A stretch of 64,000 nt of DNA from an uncultured Pseudoalteromonas sp. (GCA_947493455.1 CANLRB010000002.1:248001-312000); one strand, 5' to 3'; positions 38,095-48,186 are shown, counted from the stretch's first letter. Made by a program: numbers and translations. The notes: generated by a model not told the origin, from the sequence alone.

Positions 38095-38451
38095 TTATGA
38101 GGTAAAAATAGGGGGACGATACAGGCTCACAACAATGGCTGTAAGATCTTGCTTTGAATACAGAAATAAATTGCGATGGTTTAGTAAAGGAGTTGACCAA
38201 GTTAACTGATTGGCCACGTAAGTGCTGAATGAACACGCATTTTCAGGACAGATACAGTCTACTTCACAACATTCAACATCGCAGCAGTCATCAAGTTCAT
38301 CGGTGTGATTTGCATCGTCAACAACATGTTGTGCGAGTGTGAGATTAGTTTGTTGAGTGGCGGGGGCTGCCATATGATATGCAAACGATTGCCCAACAAA
38401 GGCACACAGTGTAATAAGTATCAATAAACTGTGTAGCAGTGATGTGCGCAT
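38095..38451 (-). CDS. Small exported cysteine-rich protein, possible metal binder
   Basis: A 118-residue protein with a signal peptide (about 1-24, cleavage after SFA). Seven cysteines cluster at residues 56-73 (DDCCDVECCEVDCICPENAC) with acidic residues between, a likely soft-metal site. There is no family that I recognise. The start ATG has agggg just upstream. It lies 81 bp upstream of the His-rich TonB receptor on the same strand, so the two may form a metal-acquisition or metal-sensing unit; metal identity is not visible. It could also be a secreted small redox protein. Confidence 0.65.
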   Translation of the reverse strand: MRTSLLHSLLILITLCAFVGQSFAYHMAAPATQQTNLTLAQHVVDDANHTDELDDCCDVECCEVDCICPENACSFSTYVANQLTWSTPLLNHRNLFLYSKQDLTAIVVSLYRPPIFTS

Positions 38452-38522
38452 AGCGGCCCCTAAAGTAAGTGGTGCTATTCTAAGCTAAGATGACATCGAT
38501 GTGAATGTTCATTTCCATTTTA

Positions 38523-39470
38523 TTAGGGTAGCTTTTCACCACAATGACAACAGTATTGATGGTTTTTTATTGCATTAAGCTGTTTACGCACTGCTTTTTC
38601 GGCTTCAGTGCGAGAGAGCCCCAATTCAGTGCGCAGGCGTTCGATACGCACTTTGTCATCATCACACAGTTTACCATCCACTAAGCATGCGGCGACTTCT
38701 GCAGCAAATTGCACGCGGCGCTGACGCAATTGATCAGAGAAGCTCGATGCCAGTAGGCCAGTGGGAATTGCGACCATACCCATACTGACCACTGTGATAA
38801 CGCCGCCAAAAAATCGACCGAGCGGCGTTATAGGCACGACATCACCGTACCCGACAGTCGTAAGTGTGGCCATTGCCCACCACATTGCAGCGGGGATTGA
38901 GCCAAATTTATCCGGTTGGATATCATGCTCAATTAAGTAAATTCCGCAAGATGCGATGATGAGTACCACGCCCATAATAAAAAAGGCGGCGAGCAATGAG
39001 CTTGCTTCTTCTTTGAAGCTTTGCAAAAGCAGTTGCATTGCGCGTGAATAACGGGTGAGTTTAAATACCCGCATTAATCTAAAGACACGCAAGAAACGTA
39101 AATCAAAGCTGACAAATAGCATGAGGTATGATGGTAATATTGCAAGTAAATCGATCACCGCAAGAGGACTCATCATATATTTGAGACGGATTTTAGTATG
39201 GCTCAAGCTGCTGTGTTTATATTGCTCTTTATCGACACTCGCCCAAACTCGGGTGATATACTCGATAGTGAAAATGGCGACCGAGATAATCTCAATGCGT
39301 ATAAATAAATCTGTGTAGGCGATTGCGATTTCAGAAACGGACTCCAACACGATAGCGATCACATTACCAATGATTAATATAATTAAAAAAGCGTCAAGCC
39401 AGCGCCCGTAACGCAGGTAAGGTCCAGAACTTTCTAGTATTTGTGCTATTGATATACGAAGTTTATTCAA
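38523..39470 (-). CDS. Voltage-gated potassium channel family protein
   Basis: A 315-residue six-transmembrane ion channel. The S4 voltage sensor is visible as repeated Arg every third residue (LRFLRVFRLMRVFKLTRYSR, about 124-143). The pore loop has the K+ selectivity filter TVGYGD (about 209-214). A short cytoplasmic C-terminus ends with a CCHCGEK Cys pattern that could bind metal. Its 5' end overlaps the stop of the Pat-like gene by 4 bp (ATGA, 39467-39470), so it is translated after it in one operon. Confidence 0.9.
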   Translation of the reverse strand: MNKLRISIAQILESSGPYLRYGRWLDAFLIILIIGNVIAIVLESVSEIAIAYTDLFIRIEIISVAIFTIEYITRVWASVDKEQYKHSSLSHTKIRLKYMMSPLAVIDLLAILPSYLMLFVSFDLRFLRVFRLMRVFKLTRYSRAMQLLLQSFKEEASSLLAAFFIMGVVLIIASCGIYLIEHDIQPDKFGSIPAAMWWAMATLTTVGYGDVVPITPLGRFFGGVITVVSMGMVAIPTGLLASSFSDQLRQRRVQFAAEVAACLVDGKLCDDDKVRIERLRTELGLSRTEAEKAVRKQLNAIKNHQYCCHCGEKLP

Positions 39471-42157
39471 CTTGATTCATTCTCTGTAGTCAGTGGCATT
39501 GTCATCGTAACCGTACCTTCTTCAAAATCTCGACTGATTTTAAAGCCAAGCTTTTTTGATAGCTCAATCATACCGCTATTCTCTGGTAAAGTAATGCCTT
39601 GGATTAAGTCAACTTTTTGCTGTTTGCAATGATCGATTGCCTGTTGCATTAACAAGCGACCAAGGCCAAGACCTTTTAAGTCTGAACGCACAACCACTGC
39701 AAATTCGGCTTCTAGGTTGTCTGGATCCATAAGCACCCTTGATACGCCTAATGTCATCCATTTATCCTGATCGTTTTTCTGACTTATGACAAATGCCATT
39801 TCACGGTCATAATCAATTTGTGTCATACGGGCGAGTTGCTCGTGACTAAATTGCGGCATTTCGCCGAAAAACCGCTTATATCTATCCTCTTTTGTGAGTT
39901 GCTGATCAAACTCTTGATGCGCTTGTTCATCTTCCGGCTTAATTGGCCGCATGATCGCTGTAGAGCCATCTTTAAGCGTGACATTTTTTTCTAATTCAAC
40001 TGGGTATGGGCGAATCGCCAAGCGTTTAAAGCCTGGCCGTGCAACATACTGCTGCAAGGTCATGGTGGCATCAAGTACGGTAAATTGACCATTGTGGGCA
40101 AGTACAGGATTGAGCTCAATTGATAGAATGTCTGGGTTATCAATGACCAGTTGTGAAACCCGTGTCAGTAATGCACACAAGGTGTATTTATCGAGTTTAT
40201 CTGGCAGGTGTTTTTCTTTAATAAATCCTTTGTCACTGGCTGCCGCGATTAAATACTTTGCCAAATTCATATTAAGTGGCGGTAAAGCAACGGCTGCTTG
40301 ATCATAAGTTAATGCAGTACCGGCTTCGCCGAGTAAAATAACGGGGCCAAAGCAAGCATCTGTTTTAACTGCAATGCGTAATTCTTGAGTTCCGGCTCTC
40401 GGTGCCATTGGCTGTAGCGTAAAACCTAATATTTCGGCATCTGGATAGGTTTCATTGATCCGTAACAACATAGCAAACGCACTTTGTTCGACTTCTTGGC
40501 CATCGTTTAAGTTGAGTACCACGCCACCGACGTCAGATTTTGACGGTATTGAAGGACTAATGAGTTTTAAAGCGACTGGAAAGCCAAGTTCAATGGCTTT
40601 TTCTTTTGCTTCAGAAGGCGTTAACGCAATTTGTGTAGTAATGGTATTAATATCATAACAAGCAAGTATCTTTGCCGTATGATGGGTCGATAAATAGGTA
40701 TCTTTTTCGGCTAAGTAGGCACTTACTAGTTGTGTCGCTTTTTCGCTCTCAAGATTACTTTGTTCTATGAGTGATTCAGGTGTTTGGGTTAGATGTTTTT
40801 GGTTGCGGCGATACTGCACTAAGTGCATATAAGCTGCGACAGCGCCTTCTGGTGTTCGGTAGGTCGGAATACCTCCTGAACTACAGATATTGCGTGCAGC
40901 GATGGCGGCCTCTTCCCCCATAAAATTTGTCAGTACATAAGGGCGATTAAATTTAGATAATCTATTTACTGTATCCACAATAATTTGAGCGTATTCGCTA
41001 CTTGGCGCAAGTGCTGAAGGGCTATGCAAAATCAATAGATTATCAACTTCCGGCGCGTTTAATAAAATTTCCAGTGCCGCTTGGTAGCGTTTTGGATCTG
41101 AATCGCCAAAAATATCTATAGGGTTGGCCATATTGGACTGCTGTGGCATCACATTACGAAGCTGAGTTAACGTTGCATCGCTGAGCTCAGTCAGTTTACC
41201 TGAACTTTGAATGAGCGTATCGACGGCCATCACACCTGGACCGCCACCATTGGTTAAAATGGCTAAAGGTTCTTGTTTTAGCAGTTTAGGGTGCAGCGCT
41301 AGGGTCTGTGTTGCGGCAAACAGCTCGCGCAGATCATTGACTCGCAGCATACCGGCTCGCTGAAACATGGCATCATACACCGCATCTGAACTTGAATATC
41401 CACCGGTGTGCTGCATTGCAGCATAGGCCCCTGGTGATGTTTTACCTGTTTTAATTGCGATAACGGGTTTATTAAATGCACAGGCTCTTGCTGCGGAAAT
41501 AAAGCGCCGAGTGTGTTCGATATTATCGATATACAGCAAAACGGCTTGGGTTTTACTATCGCGACCCAAAAAATCAACCATTTCGTCGAAATCGATGTCA
41601 CAACAATCGCCCATAGATACAAAATAGGAAAAGCCAATCTGTTTATGCTGTGCCCAATCGAGAATGGTTGAACACACAGCGGCTGATTGCGATATAAAAG
41701 CGAGTTTTCCTGGCGTTGCGACAGTGTGTGAAAAGCTCGCATTTAAGCCTATTTGAGGGATCAATAATCCTAAGCTATTGGGCCCTAGAAGATTAATGTT
41801 AACTTGCTTTGCCACTTGGATTAATGTTTGTTTTAACTCGGTATCAAAACCGGAAGCAATGACAATCGCATTACGGCAACCAAATTCACCGAGTTGTTTT
41901 ATCAGTGGAATGGCTAACTGTTTATTGGTGCAGACAACGGCAAGATCAGGGATTTGTGGTAAATCGCAGATATCGGTATAGGCTAATACGCCATGCACTG
42001 CTTTGTACTTTGGGGTGACCGGCATGATAGGGCCTTTAAAGCCACCTTGCAGTAAGTTGCGCATGACCACAAAGCCCGCTCGGTTTGCTGAATTGGAGGC
42101 ACCTATTACAGCAACTGACTTAGGGTTAAAAAATTGGCTAATGCGTTTTACTGACAT
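39467..42157 (-). CDS. Pat/Pka-like: acyl-CoA synthetase (ADP-forming)-like plus GNAT acetyltransferase
   Basis: An 896-residue protein. The N-terminal about 700 residues resemble the NDP-forming acyl-CoA synthetase: a CoA-binding Rossmann domain (VAVIGASNSANRAGFVVMRNL), the SQSAAVCSTILDWA block, and an ATP-grasp domain (FPVALKLISPSIPSKSDVGGV). The last about 160 residues are a GNAT domain (LGLGRLLMQQAI). This is the layout of protein lysine acetyltransferases such as E. coli PatZ, in which the synthetase part is usually regulatory and inactive. The usual phosphohistidine (GHAG) cannot be recognised here, which fits that. Overlaps the channel gene downstream by 4 bp. Confidence 0.88.
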   Translation of the reverse strand: MSVKRISQFFNPKSVAVIGASNSANRAGFVVMRNLLQGGFKGPIMPVTPKYKAVHGVLAYTDICDLPQIPDLAVVCTNKQLAIPLIKQLGEFGCRNAIVIASGFDTELKQTLIQVAKQVNINLLGPNSLGLLIPQIGLNASFSHTVATPGKLAFISQSAAVCSTILDWAQHKQIGFSYFVSMGDCCDIDFDEMVDFLGRDSKTQAVLLYIDNIEHTRRFISAARACAFNKPVIAIKTGKTSPGAYAAMQHTGGYSSSDAVYDAMFQRAGMLRVNDLRELFAATQTLALHPKLLKQEPLAILTNGGGPGVMAVDTLIQSSGKLTELSDATLTQLRNVMPQQSNMANPIDIFGDSDPKRYQAALEILLNAPEVDNLLILHSPSALAPSSEYAQIIVDTVNRLSKFNRPYVLTNFMGEEAAIAARNICSSGGIPTYRTPEGAVAAYMHLVQYRRNQKHLTQTPESLIEQSNLESEKATQLVSAYLAEKDTYLSTHHTAKILACYDINTITTQIALTPSEAKEKAIELGFPVALKLISPSIPSKSDVGGVVLNLNDGQEVEQSAFAMLLRINETYPDAEILGFTLQPMAPRAGTQELRIAVKTDACFGPVILLGEAGTALTYDQAAVALPPLNMNLAKYLIAAASDKGFIKEKHLPDKLDKYTLCALLTRVSQLVIDNPDILSIELNPVLAHNGQFTVLDATMTLQQYVARPGFKRLAIRPYPVELEKNVTLKDGSTAIMRPIKPEDEQAHQEFDQQLTKEDRYKRFFGEMPQFSHEQLARMTQIDYDREMAFVISQKNDQDKWMTLGVSRVLMDPDNLEAEFAVVVRSDLKGLGLGRLLMQQAIDHCKQQKVDLIQGITLPENSGMIELSKKLGFKISRDFEEGTVTMTMPLTTENESS

Positions 42158-42279
42158 AGATAATCTCCGAGAAAAAAGCCAAGTTGCCTAGAGTAAACCA
42201 TAAACCTACTGCAAAGTACTTGATCTAAAGCAGTCACTTGTTATGCTGGAACTTACAAGGAATTAATTACTTATAGTAT

Positions 42280-42672
42280 ATGACTCTGTTATTTGTCGCG
42301 AATCTTTTAGCTGCGACCCCGTTAAATCTTGACACTATGGTGGCTCCTAAAGAGCTGGAAAATGTGTCGGTAACAAAATTAAGCAGTGACAAACATGCCA
42401 GCCAATTTTTAATTTACATTAAAAAAGAGGTGCCACTGCATATTCATAAACACCACACTGAAATTATTTACGTTGTGAGTGGTTCTGGCAATATGACTTT
42501 AGGCGATAAGGAATTTGAAATTAAACAGGGTGATACGTTACGCATCGGTGAAAATACACCGCATGGCGTTGTTGTCACTTCACAGCAACCGCTTAAAGTA
42601 TTATCGATTCAAGCGCCAGAATTTAAAGGGCTAGACCGTCACTTGGTAGATAAAAGTGGTGGTAATCAATAA
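42280..42672 (+). CDS. Cupin-domain protein with possible signal peptide
   Basis: A 130-residue protein with a single cupin domain: the first metal motif is H-I-H-K-H-H-T-E (HIHKHHTEIIYVVSGSG) and the second the GENTPHGVVV segment. A hydrophobic N-terminus (TLLFVANLLAA) could be a signal peptide. Function not recognisable. It diverges from the Pat-like gene, and its stop is directly followed by the next start, so the two form an operon. Confidence 0.8.
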   Translation: MTLLFVANLLAATPLNLDTMVAPKELENVSVTKLSSDKHASQFLIYIKKEVPLHIHKHHTEIIYVVSGSGNMTLGDKEFEIKQGDTLRIGENTPHGVVVTSQQPLKVLSIQAPEFKGLDRHLVDKSGGNQ

Positions 42673-43524
42673 ATGGCAAGCTTTCATATAACAAATGGTG
42701 ACAGTGCGAATTTATATTTAAAGCGCATTGGTATAGAAGGGACGTTTGTCGCCTGGCAAGATGTGTTACATGATGGTCCATTGCCGCAATCGTCTGATTT
42801 ACTTGAGGCTACATCAGAGCGGGCGGGTTTTCTCGCTGAGAGTTACTGTATTAGCTTGGCTCAAGTTCGAAGCAAATTCGCCAAACGTAACAAGTTATTA
42901 TTAGCTATCGAAGAAGATGATGAAATCGTATTGTGGCTCACACCCGAAATGTTCGATTGCTTAATCGGCTTGCAGTTTCTAGATTGGTATATGCATCACT
43001 TTGATAAGCCGCCGCTGCTTAATGTTATTTTCTTCAACGACCACCTCCCTCCGAGAGAGTTGACCTCTCAAGATGTATTTCATTTTTACCGCTCGCGTTT
43101 TGCTCCGAGTGAAGAACTGTTTTTTTTGGCGCGCTTGGTATGGCAAAAATTACGTGATCAACAGTTTGAACAACTCGATGAGCATAAGCTTGATTATACT
43201 TATTGGCCAGCACTCAAATCGGCTATGCAACGCTATATTGAAGAACAGCCTGATGATGCGGGATTAACGCGCACCCAGTGGACAGTACTTGATTGTTTAG
43301 CTGCAAAAACATATTCCTTGGCGCAATTATTTGGTGCTGTACAACAGCTTGAAGCGGTGCCGTTTATGGGAGATTTAAGTTTTTGGTGTCAACTGGAAAT
43401 AATACGTGGCTACATTGATATTGACACGGAAGACTCGTTACTGCATCAAGATATTGAGTTTTATCACTTTCACCGAGTGAGTTTAAATACACAAGGTCGA
43501 CAGTTACTCGGTATTGAGTCGTAA
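42673..43524 (+). CDS. DUF1835-domain protein
   Basis: A 283-residue protein. The N-terminal part FHITNGDSANLYLKR...WQDVLHDGPLP is the DUF1835 signature (about 1-120); the C-terminal part resembles the DUF3658 that usually accompanies it. No catalytic or membrane features are seen. It begins on the base after the cupin stop. Function unknown. Confidence 0.85.
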   Translation: MASFHITNGDSANLYLKRIGIEGTFVAWQDVLHDGPLPQSSDLLEATSERAGFLAESYCISLAQVRSKFAKRNKLLLAIEEDDEIVLWLTPEMFDCLIGLQFLDWYMHHFDKPPLLNVIFFNDHLPPRELTSQDVFHFYRSRFAPSEELFFLARLVWQKLRDQQFEQLDEHKLDYTYWPALKSAMQRYIEEQPDDAGLTRTQWTVLDCLAAKTYSLAQLFGAVQQLEAVPFMGDLSFWCQLEIIRGYIDIDTEDSLLHQDIEFYHFHRVSLNTQGRQLLGIES

Positions 43525-43526
43525 AT

Positions 43527-45041
43527 CTATTTTTTATAGATTGGTGTTGCTAACTCTCGGAACTCAGTTCTATTTCGTCCGTTCTTTTTGGCTTGGTAGA
43601 GCGCTTGGTCCGCTTCTTCGAGTAGCATTCGATAATTATTGTCGGCGTGAGCATTCGTGCTAGACACACCGATACTGACAGTTAAGTATGAGGCTGTATC
43701 ACTTTCACTGTGTTCAATTGCTTGGTGTGACAGCGACTTATGAATACGATTTGCGATTGAGTCGAGATCGATGTCGGCGCTGTCATTGATGATAATGATA
43801 AACTCTTCACCACCGATCCGACCGACGAGGTCTTCACTGCGACCTCCACTTAGCACGTTTGCAACGAGTAATAATGCTTCATCACCTTTGGGGTGACCAT
43901 AATAGTCGTTATAAGCTTTAAAATGATCTATATCGATCATAAATACGGCAACTTGATTCTGATAACGGCATGCGTTACGCCAACTACGTTCTAAGTAATT
44001 GTCTATTTCCCGTCGATTATAAAGGCCCGTGAGTGCGTCAAGTGATGCATGAGTAGTGAGTATGTCTAGTTTCTTTTTATTGCGAACGTGCACTTTTATG
44101 CGTTCACACAATGCCATTCGCTGGCGAGATAAATCAATTAAATCAGACGCGCCCATCATAAAAGCATTCGCTTCGACATCGATAATGCTGGTAAATGAAA
44201 AGTAGATAATTGGAATTTCTACGGGCATTTCAAAATTGAGATTACGACATAAGCTGAATTTTTCATCTAAGGTACTGTCAATGAGTAAGAGTTCAATATC
44301 ATTTTGCTGTAGGGTGTGTTTAAGTTGTGCGATTTTGTCAAAAAAATGAAGTTCAAAATGACAAGAAGCGAGCATTTCATTGAGTTGGCTGCGGTGTTGA
44401 TTTGCACAGAAAATCGCAATCTTATCTTTTGACTTGTATTTACATACATTACTTTGGTCAAAGTAGTCGACCGTTTTGTATTCAATAAATTGCCTTATCG
44501 TGAGTGGATTTTGTAACCCTAACATCACGTCTTCATTATGTGTATGTGCCATCGCTGGAATGCGCATATCAAAGTCACCGTTAAGCCATAACTCCTGCCA
44601 GTAATTGTTATATGGTAAGGCTTCGAAATCGCCGAGAATGTCAGTAAGCTGAAATTCGTGCAGTAAAGAGCGAATGATATCGGGGTGTGAAATGTCTTTG
44701 CCTTCATGCCATAGGGCACGATATACGCGTGTACGAAAAGCGATTAGTTGGTCTGGTAAAATATTACCTAGTTGATATAAAACGGTGTTAATAAGTGCGG
44801 TATTCGGCGTAAACTGTGGGTTATGAATAACTAAATCTGGTGCACGTTGCAGAACTAATTTATATTCATTATTTAGTAATTCGTTTAGTCTTGGATCATT
44901 ATCGTTGGCACTGGCCGCAGGAGCATGCTCAATTACCTGCCACGCGACTTGTTCGAGCAGACCAAGCGTTGCTAACCGTTCATGTAACGCAAAGCAAAAT
45001 GGACAATTTATATCGGCATACACTAACGTCGTGTTTTTCAT
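43527..45041 (-). CDS. DsbA-like/receiver-like/GGDEF fusion, putative diguanylate cyclase
   Basis: A 504-residue protein of unusual design. Residues 1-195 form a thioredoxin-fold DsbA-type domain with an active-site CPFC (C13 to C16), as in 2-hydroxychromene isomerase-like proteins. Residues about 207-320 look like a receiver domain: LLLIDSTL, IPIIYFSF, GASDLIDLS, with no lysine-proline end and only one acidic residue, so phosphorylation is doubtful. The GGDEF domain (about 335-500) has GGEEF and an intact RxxD I-site (RSED, five residues before). No signal peptide or membrane segment is seen, so the thioredoxin domain would be cytoplasmic. ATG 45041 is preferred; a GTG at 45056 adds five residues. 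Confidence 0.85.
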   Translation of the reverse strand: MKNTTLVYADINCPFCFALHERLATLGLLEQVAWQVIEHAPAASANDNDPRLNELLNNEYKLVLQRAPDLVIHNPQFTPNTALINTVLYQLGNILPDQLIAFRTRVYRALWHEGKDISHPDIIRSLLHEFQLTDILGDFEALPYNNYWQELWLNGDFDMRIPAMAHTHNEDVMLGLQNPLTIRQFIEYKTVDYFDQSNVCKYKSKDKIAIFCANQHRSQLNEMLASCHFELHFFDKIAQLKHTLQQNDIELLLIDSTLDEKFSLCRNLNFEMPVEIPIIYFSFTSIIDVEANAFMMGASDLIDLSRQRMALCERIKVHVRNKKKLDILTTHASLDALTGLYNRREIDNYLERSWRNACRYQNQVAVFMIDIDHFKAYNDYYGHPKGDEALLLVANVLSGGRSEDLVGRIGGEEFIIIINDSADIDLDSIANRIHKSLSHQAIEHSESDTASYLTVSIGVSSTNAHADNNYRMLLEEADQALYQAKKNGRNRTEFRELATPIYKK

Positions 45042-45115
45042 TGTACGCTCTAACACAAAGACAATAAAACAAGTGTAGTTAAGGAATGATAAAAGTGGAA
45101 AGTCGGGAAGGAAAA

Positions 45116-45140
45116 CGCCGACTACTTATCATAGTCGGCG
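45116..45140 (-). terminator. Terminator of the second DUF885 gene
   Basis: A perfect 9-bp stem (cgccgacta, 45116-45124; tagtcggcg, 45132-45140) with a 7-nt loop is followed on the minus strand by four T residues. It lies between the DUF885 gene and the fusion gene. Confidence 0.8.
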
Positions 45141-45149
45141 CTGGTAAGC

Positions 45150-46976
45150 TTATTTTTTACTTGCTATCCATTGTTCAACAAAGCCTTCAAGAGTGCTAAG
45201 CGGTAGCGGGCCATTTTTCAATACCACATCGTGAAATTGGCGAATATCAAATTTATCACCTAAACGTTTTTTCGCGTCTTCTCGTAATTCAACGATTTTT
45301 AACATACCAATTTTATAGGCTGTTGCTTGTGATGGCATAACGATATGGCGTTCGACCATTTTAACTGCATCAGAGGTTGCATTCGGCGTATTGTTTACAT
45401 AGTAATCAATGCCTTGTTGGCGATCCCATTTCATTGCATGAATACCGGTATCGACTACAAGGCGACATGCACGCCATAATTCCATCGCTAAACGACCGAA
45501 ATCAGAATATGGGTCTTGGTATAGGCCCATTTCTTTTGGTACAAGCTCAGAGTAGAGTCCCCAGCCTTCGGTATATGCTGTATAGCGACCAAATTTTCTG
45601 AACTTAGGCACCCCTTCGAGTTCTTGCGCAATAGCAATTTGCATGTGGTGCCCTGGAATACCTTCGTGGTATGCAAGTGCTTCCATCTGATAGGTTGGCA
45701 TCGCTTCCATATCATACAGGTTGGCATAATAGATACCTGGACGAGAGCCGTCAGGAGCGGGTTGTTGATAAAATGCTTTACCGGCTGCTTTTTCTCTAAA
45801 CGCTTCAACCGCTTTTACTTTTAAACTCGCTTTTGGCTTAACGATAAATAGCTCATCTAATCGTAATTCCATGTTATCGATGAGCGCAACGGCTTCGTCC
45901 AAATACTCTTTTTTGCCTTCTGGCGTATTTGGTTTATAAAATTGCTTATCCGTTTTCATAAATTGCATAAACGCAGCTAAATCGCCTTTAAAGCCCACTT
46001 TGTCTTTAATTTGACGCATTTCATCATGAATACGAGCAACCTCACTCAGTCCAATCGCATGTATCTCTTTGGCGGTTAAGTCGGTTGTAGTGGTGCGTGC
46101 TAACGCGTTATTAAAGAAGGCGTCACCTTGCGGGAATTTCCAAACACCATCTTTGTCATCGGCGCGTTGCTCTAGTGTTTTTAAATATGAAATCAGTTTT
46201 TTATAAGCCGGGCCGACGCTTTTAGTCAGTGCTTTGGTCGCTTCATTGATTAAATCTTTTTTCTTATCGTCAGCGATTTCTAATTTATTTACTTTGCGCT
46301 TAAAGTCGGCAAGTAGTGTTGAATCGTCACCATTGTCGAACGGCGCACCGACGATAATATTTTTGCTTGAGCCAATAACGTGTGGGAACACAAACTTCGG
46401 TGCGATAATGCCTTTTTGAGCGCGCACTTCTAGGCTATCTTGTAGTTGTGAGAACACTTTAGTGACACCGTGTAATCGCGAAATATAGGCTTTTGCCTCT
46501 TTAACGTCTGCGATTTGATGCTGGTTAATCAATAACGCCGGTACCATCGAGTGCGTACCGTACATTTGGTTAACTGGGTAGTTATGATAGCGCCATTTGA
46601 AATCGGCAATGCTTTGTTCAAGACCTTGTTTCATTAAGTCATAGCTGATTTTTGTGCTGTCATCGAGTTGACTGCGATCGAATGCGTTAAGTGTCGCCAA
46701 ATCTTTTTTGGTTAACGCAAGATCTTCAAGTGCACGCGCTTCGGTATTGTCATCCCACTTATCATAATCTTTTTTAATGCCCATATACGTTTGAGAAATT
46801 GGGCTACGCATAACATTACGCATAAATACGTCGTCAAAAAATGCATTGACTTGTTCGTTAATGTTTTGCTGTACTTGTTGTTCAACTTGCTTTGTTTCAG
46901 TTGCAACTTGGGTTGTTTGACAACCTGTAACAAAAACCGAGGTCAATGCAATTGCAATCAGTGAGCGTTTAAGCAT
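45150..46976 (-). CDS. DUF885-family lipoprotein, putative metallopeptidase, second copy
   Basis: A 608-residue lipoprotein (lipobox VTGC, Cys19). The DUF885 zinc-type motif HEGIPGHH is at about residue 441-448, and the GWGLYSELVPKEMG block follows about 30 residues later. Paralogue of the 588-residue protein at 14356-16122 with the same fold but low overall identity; the R-ATYKIG / HxFHDVVLxNG end is typical. A glutamate-histidine peptidase role on peptides is likely but unproven. The gene is transcribed alone; the terminator is immediately downstream. Confidence 0.88.
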   Translation of the reverse strand: MLKRSLIAIALTSVFVTGCQTTQVATETKQVEQQVQQNINEQVNAFFDDVFMRNVMRSPISQTYMGIKKDYDKWDDNTEARALEDLALTKKDLATLNAFDRSQLDDSTKISYDLMKQGLEQSIADFKWRYHNYPVNQMYGTHSMVPALLINQHQIADVKEAKAYISRLHGVTKVFSQLQDSLEVRAQKGIIAPKFVFPHVIGSSKNIIVGAPFDNGDDSTLLADFKRKVNKLEIADDKKKDLINEATKALTKSVGPAYKKLISYLKTLEQRADDKDGVWKFPQGDAFFNNALARTTTTDLTAKEIHAIGLSEVARIHDEMRQIKDKVGFKGDLAAFMQFMKTDKQFYKPNTPEGKKEYLDEAVALIDNMELRLDELFIVKPKASLKVKAVEAFREKAAGKAFYQQPAPDGSRPGIYYANLYDMEAMPTYQMEALAYHEGIPGHHMQIAIAQELEGVPKFRKFGRYTAYTEGWGLYSELVPKEMGLYQDPYSDFGRLAMELWRACRLVVDTGIHAMKWDRQQGIDYYVNNTPNATSDAVKMVERHIVMPSQATAYKIGMLKIVELREDAKKRLGDKFDIRQFHDVVLKNGPLPLSTLEGFVEQWIASKK

Positions 46977-47055
46977 TTTTCAATACCTTTATTATGGAGT
47001 GTGAATTTTATTGCGGCCTAATATAGGAGTTATGCAATTTAATATATAGGTTAAT

Positions 47056-48186
47056 TTAGACAAATAATTGTAACAAGTCATTTAAATAGCGCCGACCGTG
47101 TTCAGTTACTTGCCACGTATTATTCGTTTCGACTATCAGACCTTGTTGCTTTGCTTTATCAATATGGGCGTTAATGCTCGTTAACTCGAGTCCTGTTAAT
47201 TGATTAAATGAATCGATTGGGCATGCCTCATGTAAACGAAAGCGATTCATAAAAAACTCAAACGGAAATTCATCATTTTCAACTTGCCATTGCTCATAAA
47301 GATAAGGGCGCGTTAAATCCATATAACCTTTTGGGTGTTTTACTTTTACGCGTCTCAATACTTTGTTTTGATACGTCACCTTGGCGTGCGCACCGCAACC
47401 AATGCCAAGATAATCACCAAAGCGCCAGTAGTTTAAGTTGTGTTGACATTGATGGTCTGGTTTTGAGTAACCGGATATTTCGTATTGTTGATAGCCCGCA
47501 TCACTCAGCATTTTATGGCCTTGTTCCTGAATATCCCATAATATTTCGTCGTGCGGCAAAGTTGGCGGCTTTGACGCGAATTGTGTATTGGGCTCTATGG
47601 TGAGTTGATACCAAGATATATGCGGCGGATTGAGCGCTATCACTTGTTGTAAATCACTGAGTGCATCATCGAGCGATTGCCCGGGTAAACCGTGCATCAG
47701 ATCGAGATTAAAGCTCTTCAACCCGACTGATGCTGCGATTTTTGCTGCTTTAATGGCCTCGTCTTTGTCGTGAATCCGTCCTAGCTCGACGAGTTTATCG
47801 TTTTGCATCGATTGCACGCCGATTGAAATTCGGTTTACGCCAGCTTCTCGATAGCCAGCAAAACGTGTCGCTTCAACGGTACCTGGGTTTGCTTCAAGGG
47901 TTATTTCTATGTTGTTTGCAAATGGGATTAGTTTTTCAACACCAGTTAACAAGGTTGCAATTGCGTGTTCGCTGAATAAGCTTGGCGTACCACCACCGAT
48001 AAAGATGCTGGAAAGCGGGCGGTCTTGCACATAGATAAGTTCTTGTTTGAGGTCGTCGAGCAGGTGTTGCACATAACTTGACTCAGGGAGGTCATTTTTT
48101 TGACCGTGACTATTAAAGTCGCAGTAGGGGCACTTTTGTACGCACCAAGGTATATGAATATAGAGACTAAGCGGTGGGAGAATCAC
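47056..48186 (-). CDS. hemW: HemW, radical-SAM haem chaperone
   Basis: A 376-residue radical-SAM protein. The [4Fe-4S] motif is [13 protein letters not shown] (CxxxCxxC, about residues 15-22), followed by IFIGGGTPS and the family run [10 protein letters not shown]. HemW inserts haem into respiratory proteins and was once annotated as coproporphyrinogen III oxidase; it lacks the extra features of true HemN. Stop of rdgB and start of hemW overlap by 4 bp (48183-48186), the conserved rdgB-hemW order of proteobacteria. Confidence 0.95.
   Translation of the reverse strand: MILPPLSLYIHIPWCVQKCPYCDFNSHGQKNDLPESSYVQHLLDDLKQELIYVQDRPLSSIFIGGGTPSLFSEHAIATLLTGVEKLIPFANNIEITLEANPGTVEATRFAGYREAGVNRISIGVQSMQNDKLVELGRIHDKDEAIKAAKIAASVGLKSFNLDLMHGLPGQSLDDALSDLQQVIALNPPHISWYQLTIEPNTQFASKPPTLPHDEILWDIQEQGHKMLSDAGYQQYEISGYSKPDHQCQHNLNYWRFGDYLGIGCGAHAKVTYQNKVLRRVKVKHPKGYMDLTRPYLYEQWQVENDEFPFEFFMNRFRLHEACPIDSFNQLTGLELTSINAHIDKAKQQGLIVETNNTWQVTEHGRRYLNDLLQLFV

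Noticed and set aside
41299-41742. 147-codon open frame inside the Pat-like gene
   Set aside because: Same strand, other frame, no ribosome site; a shadow of the large gene.
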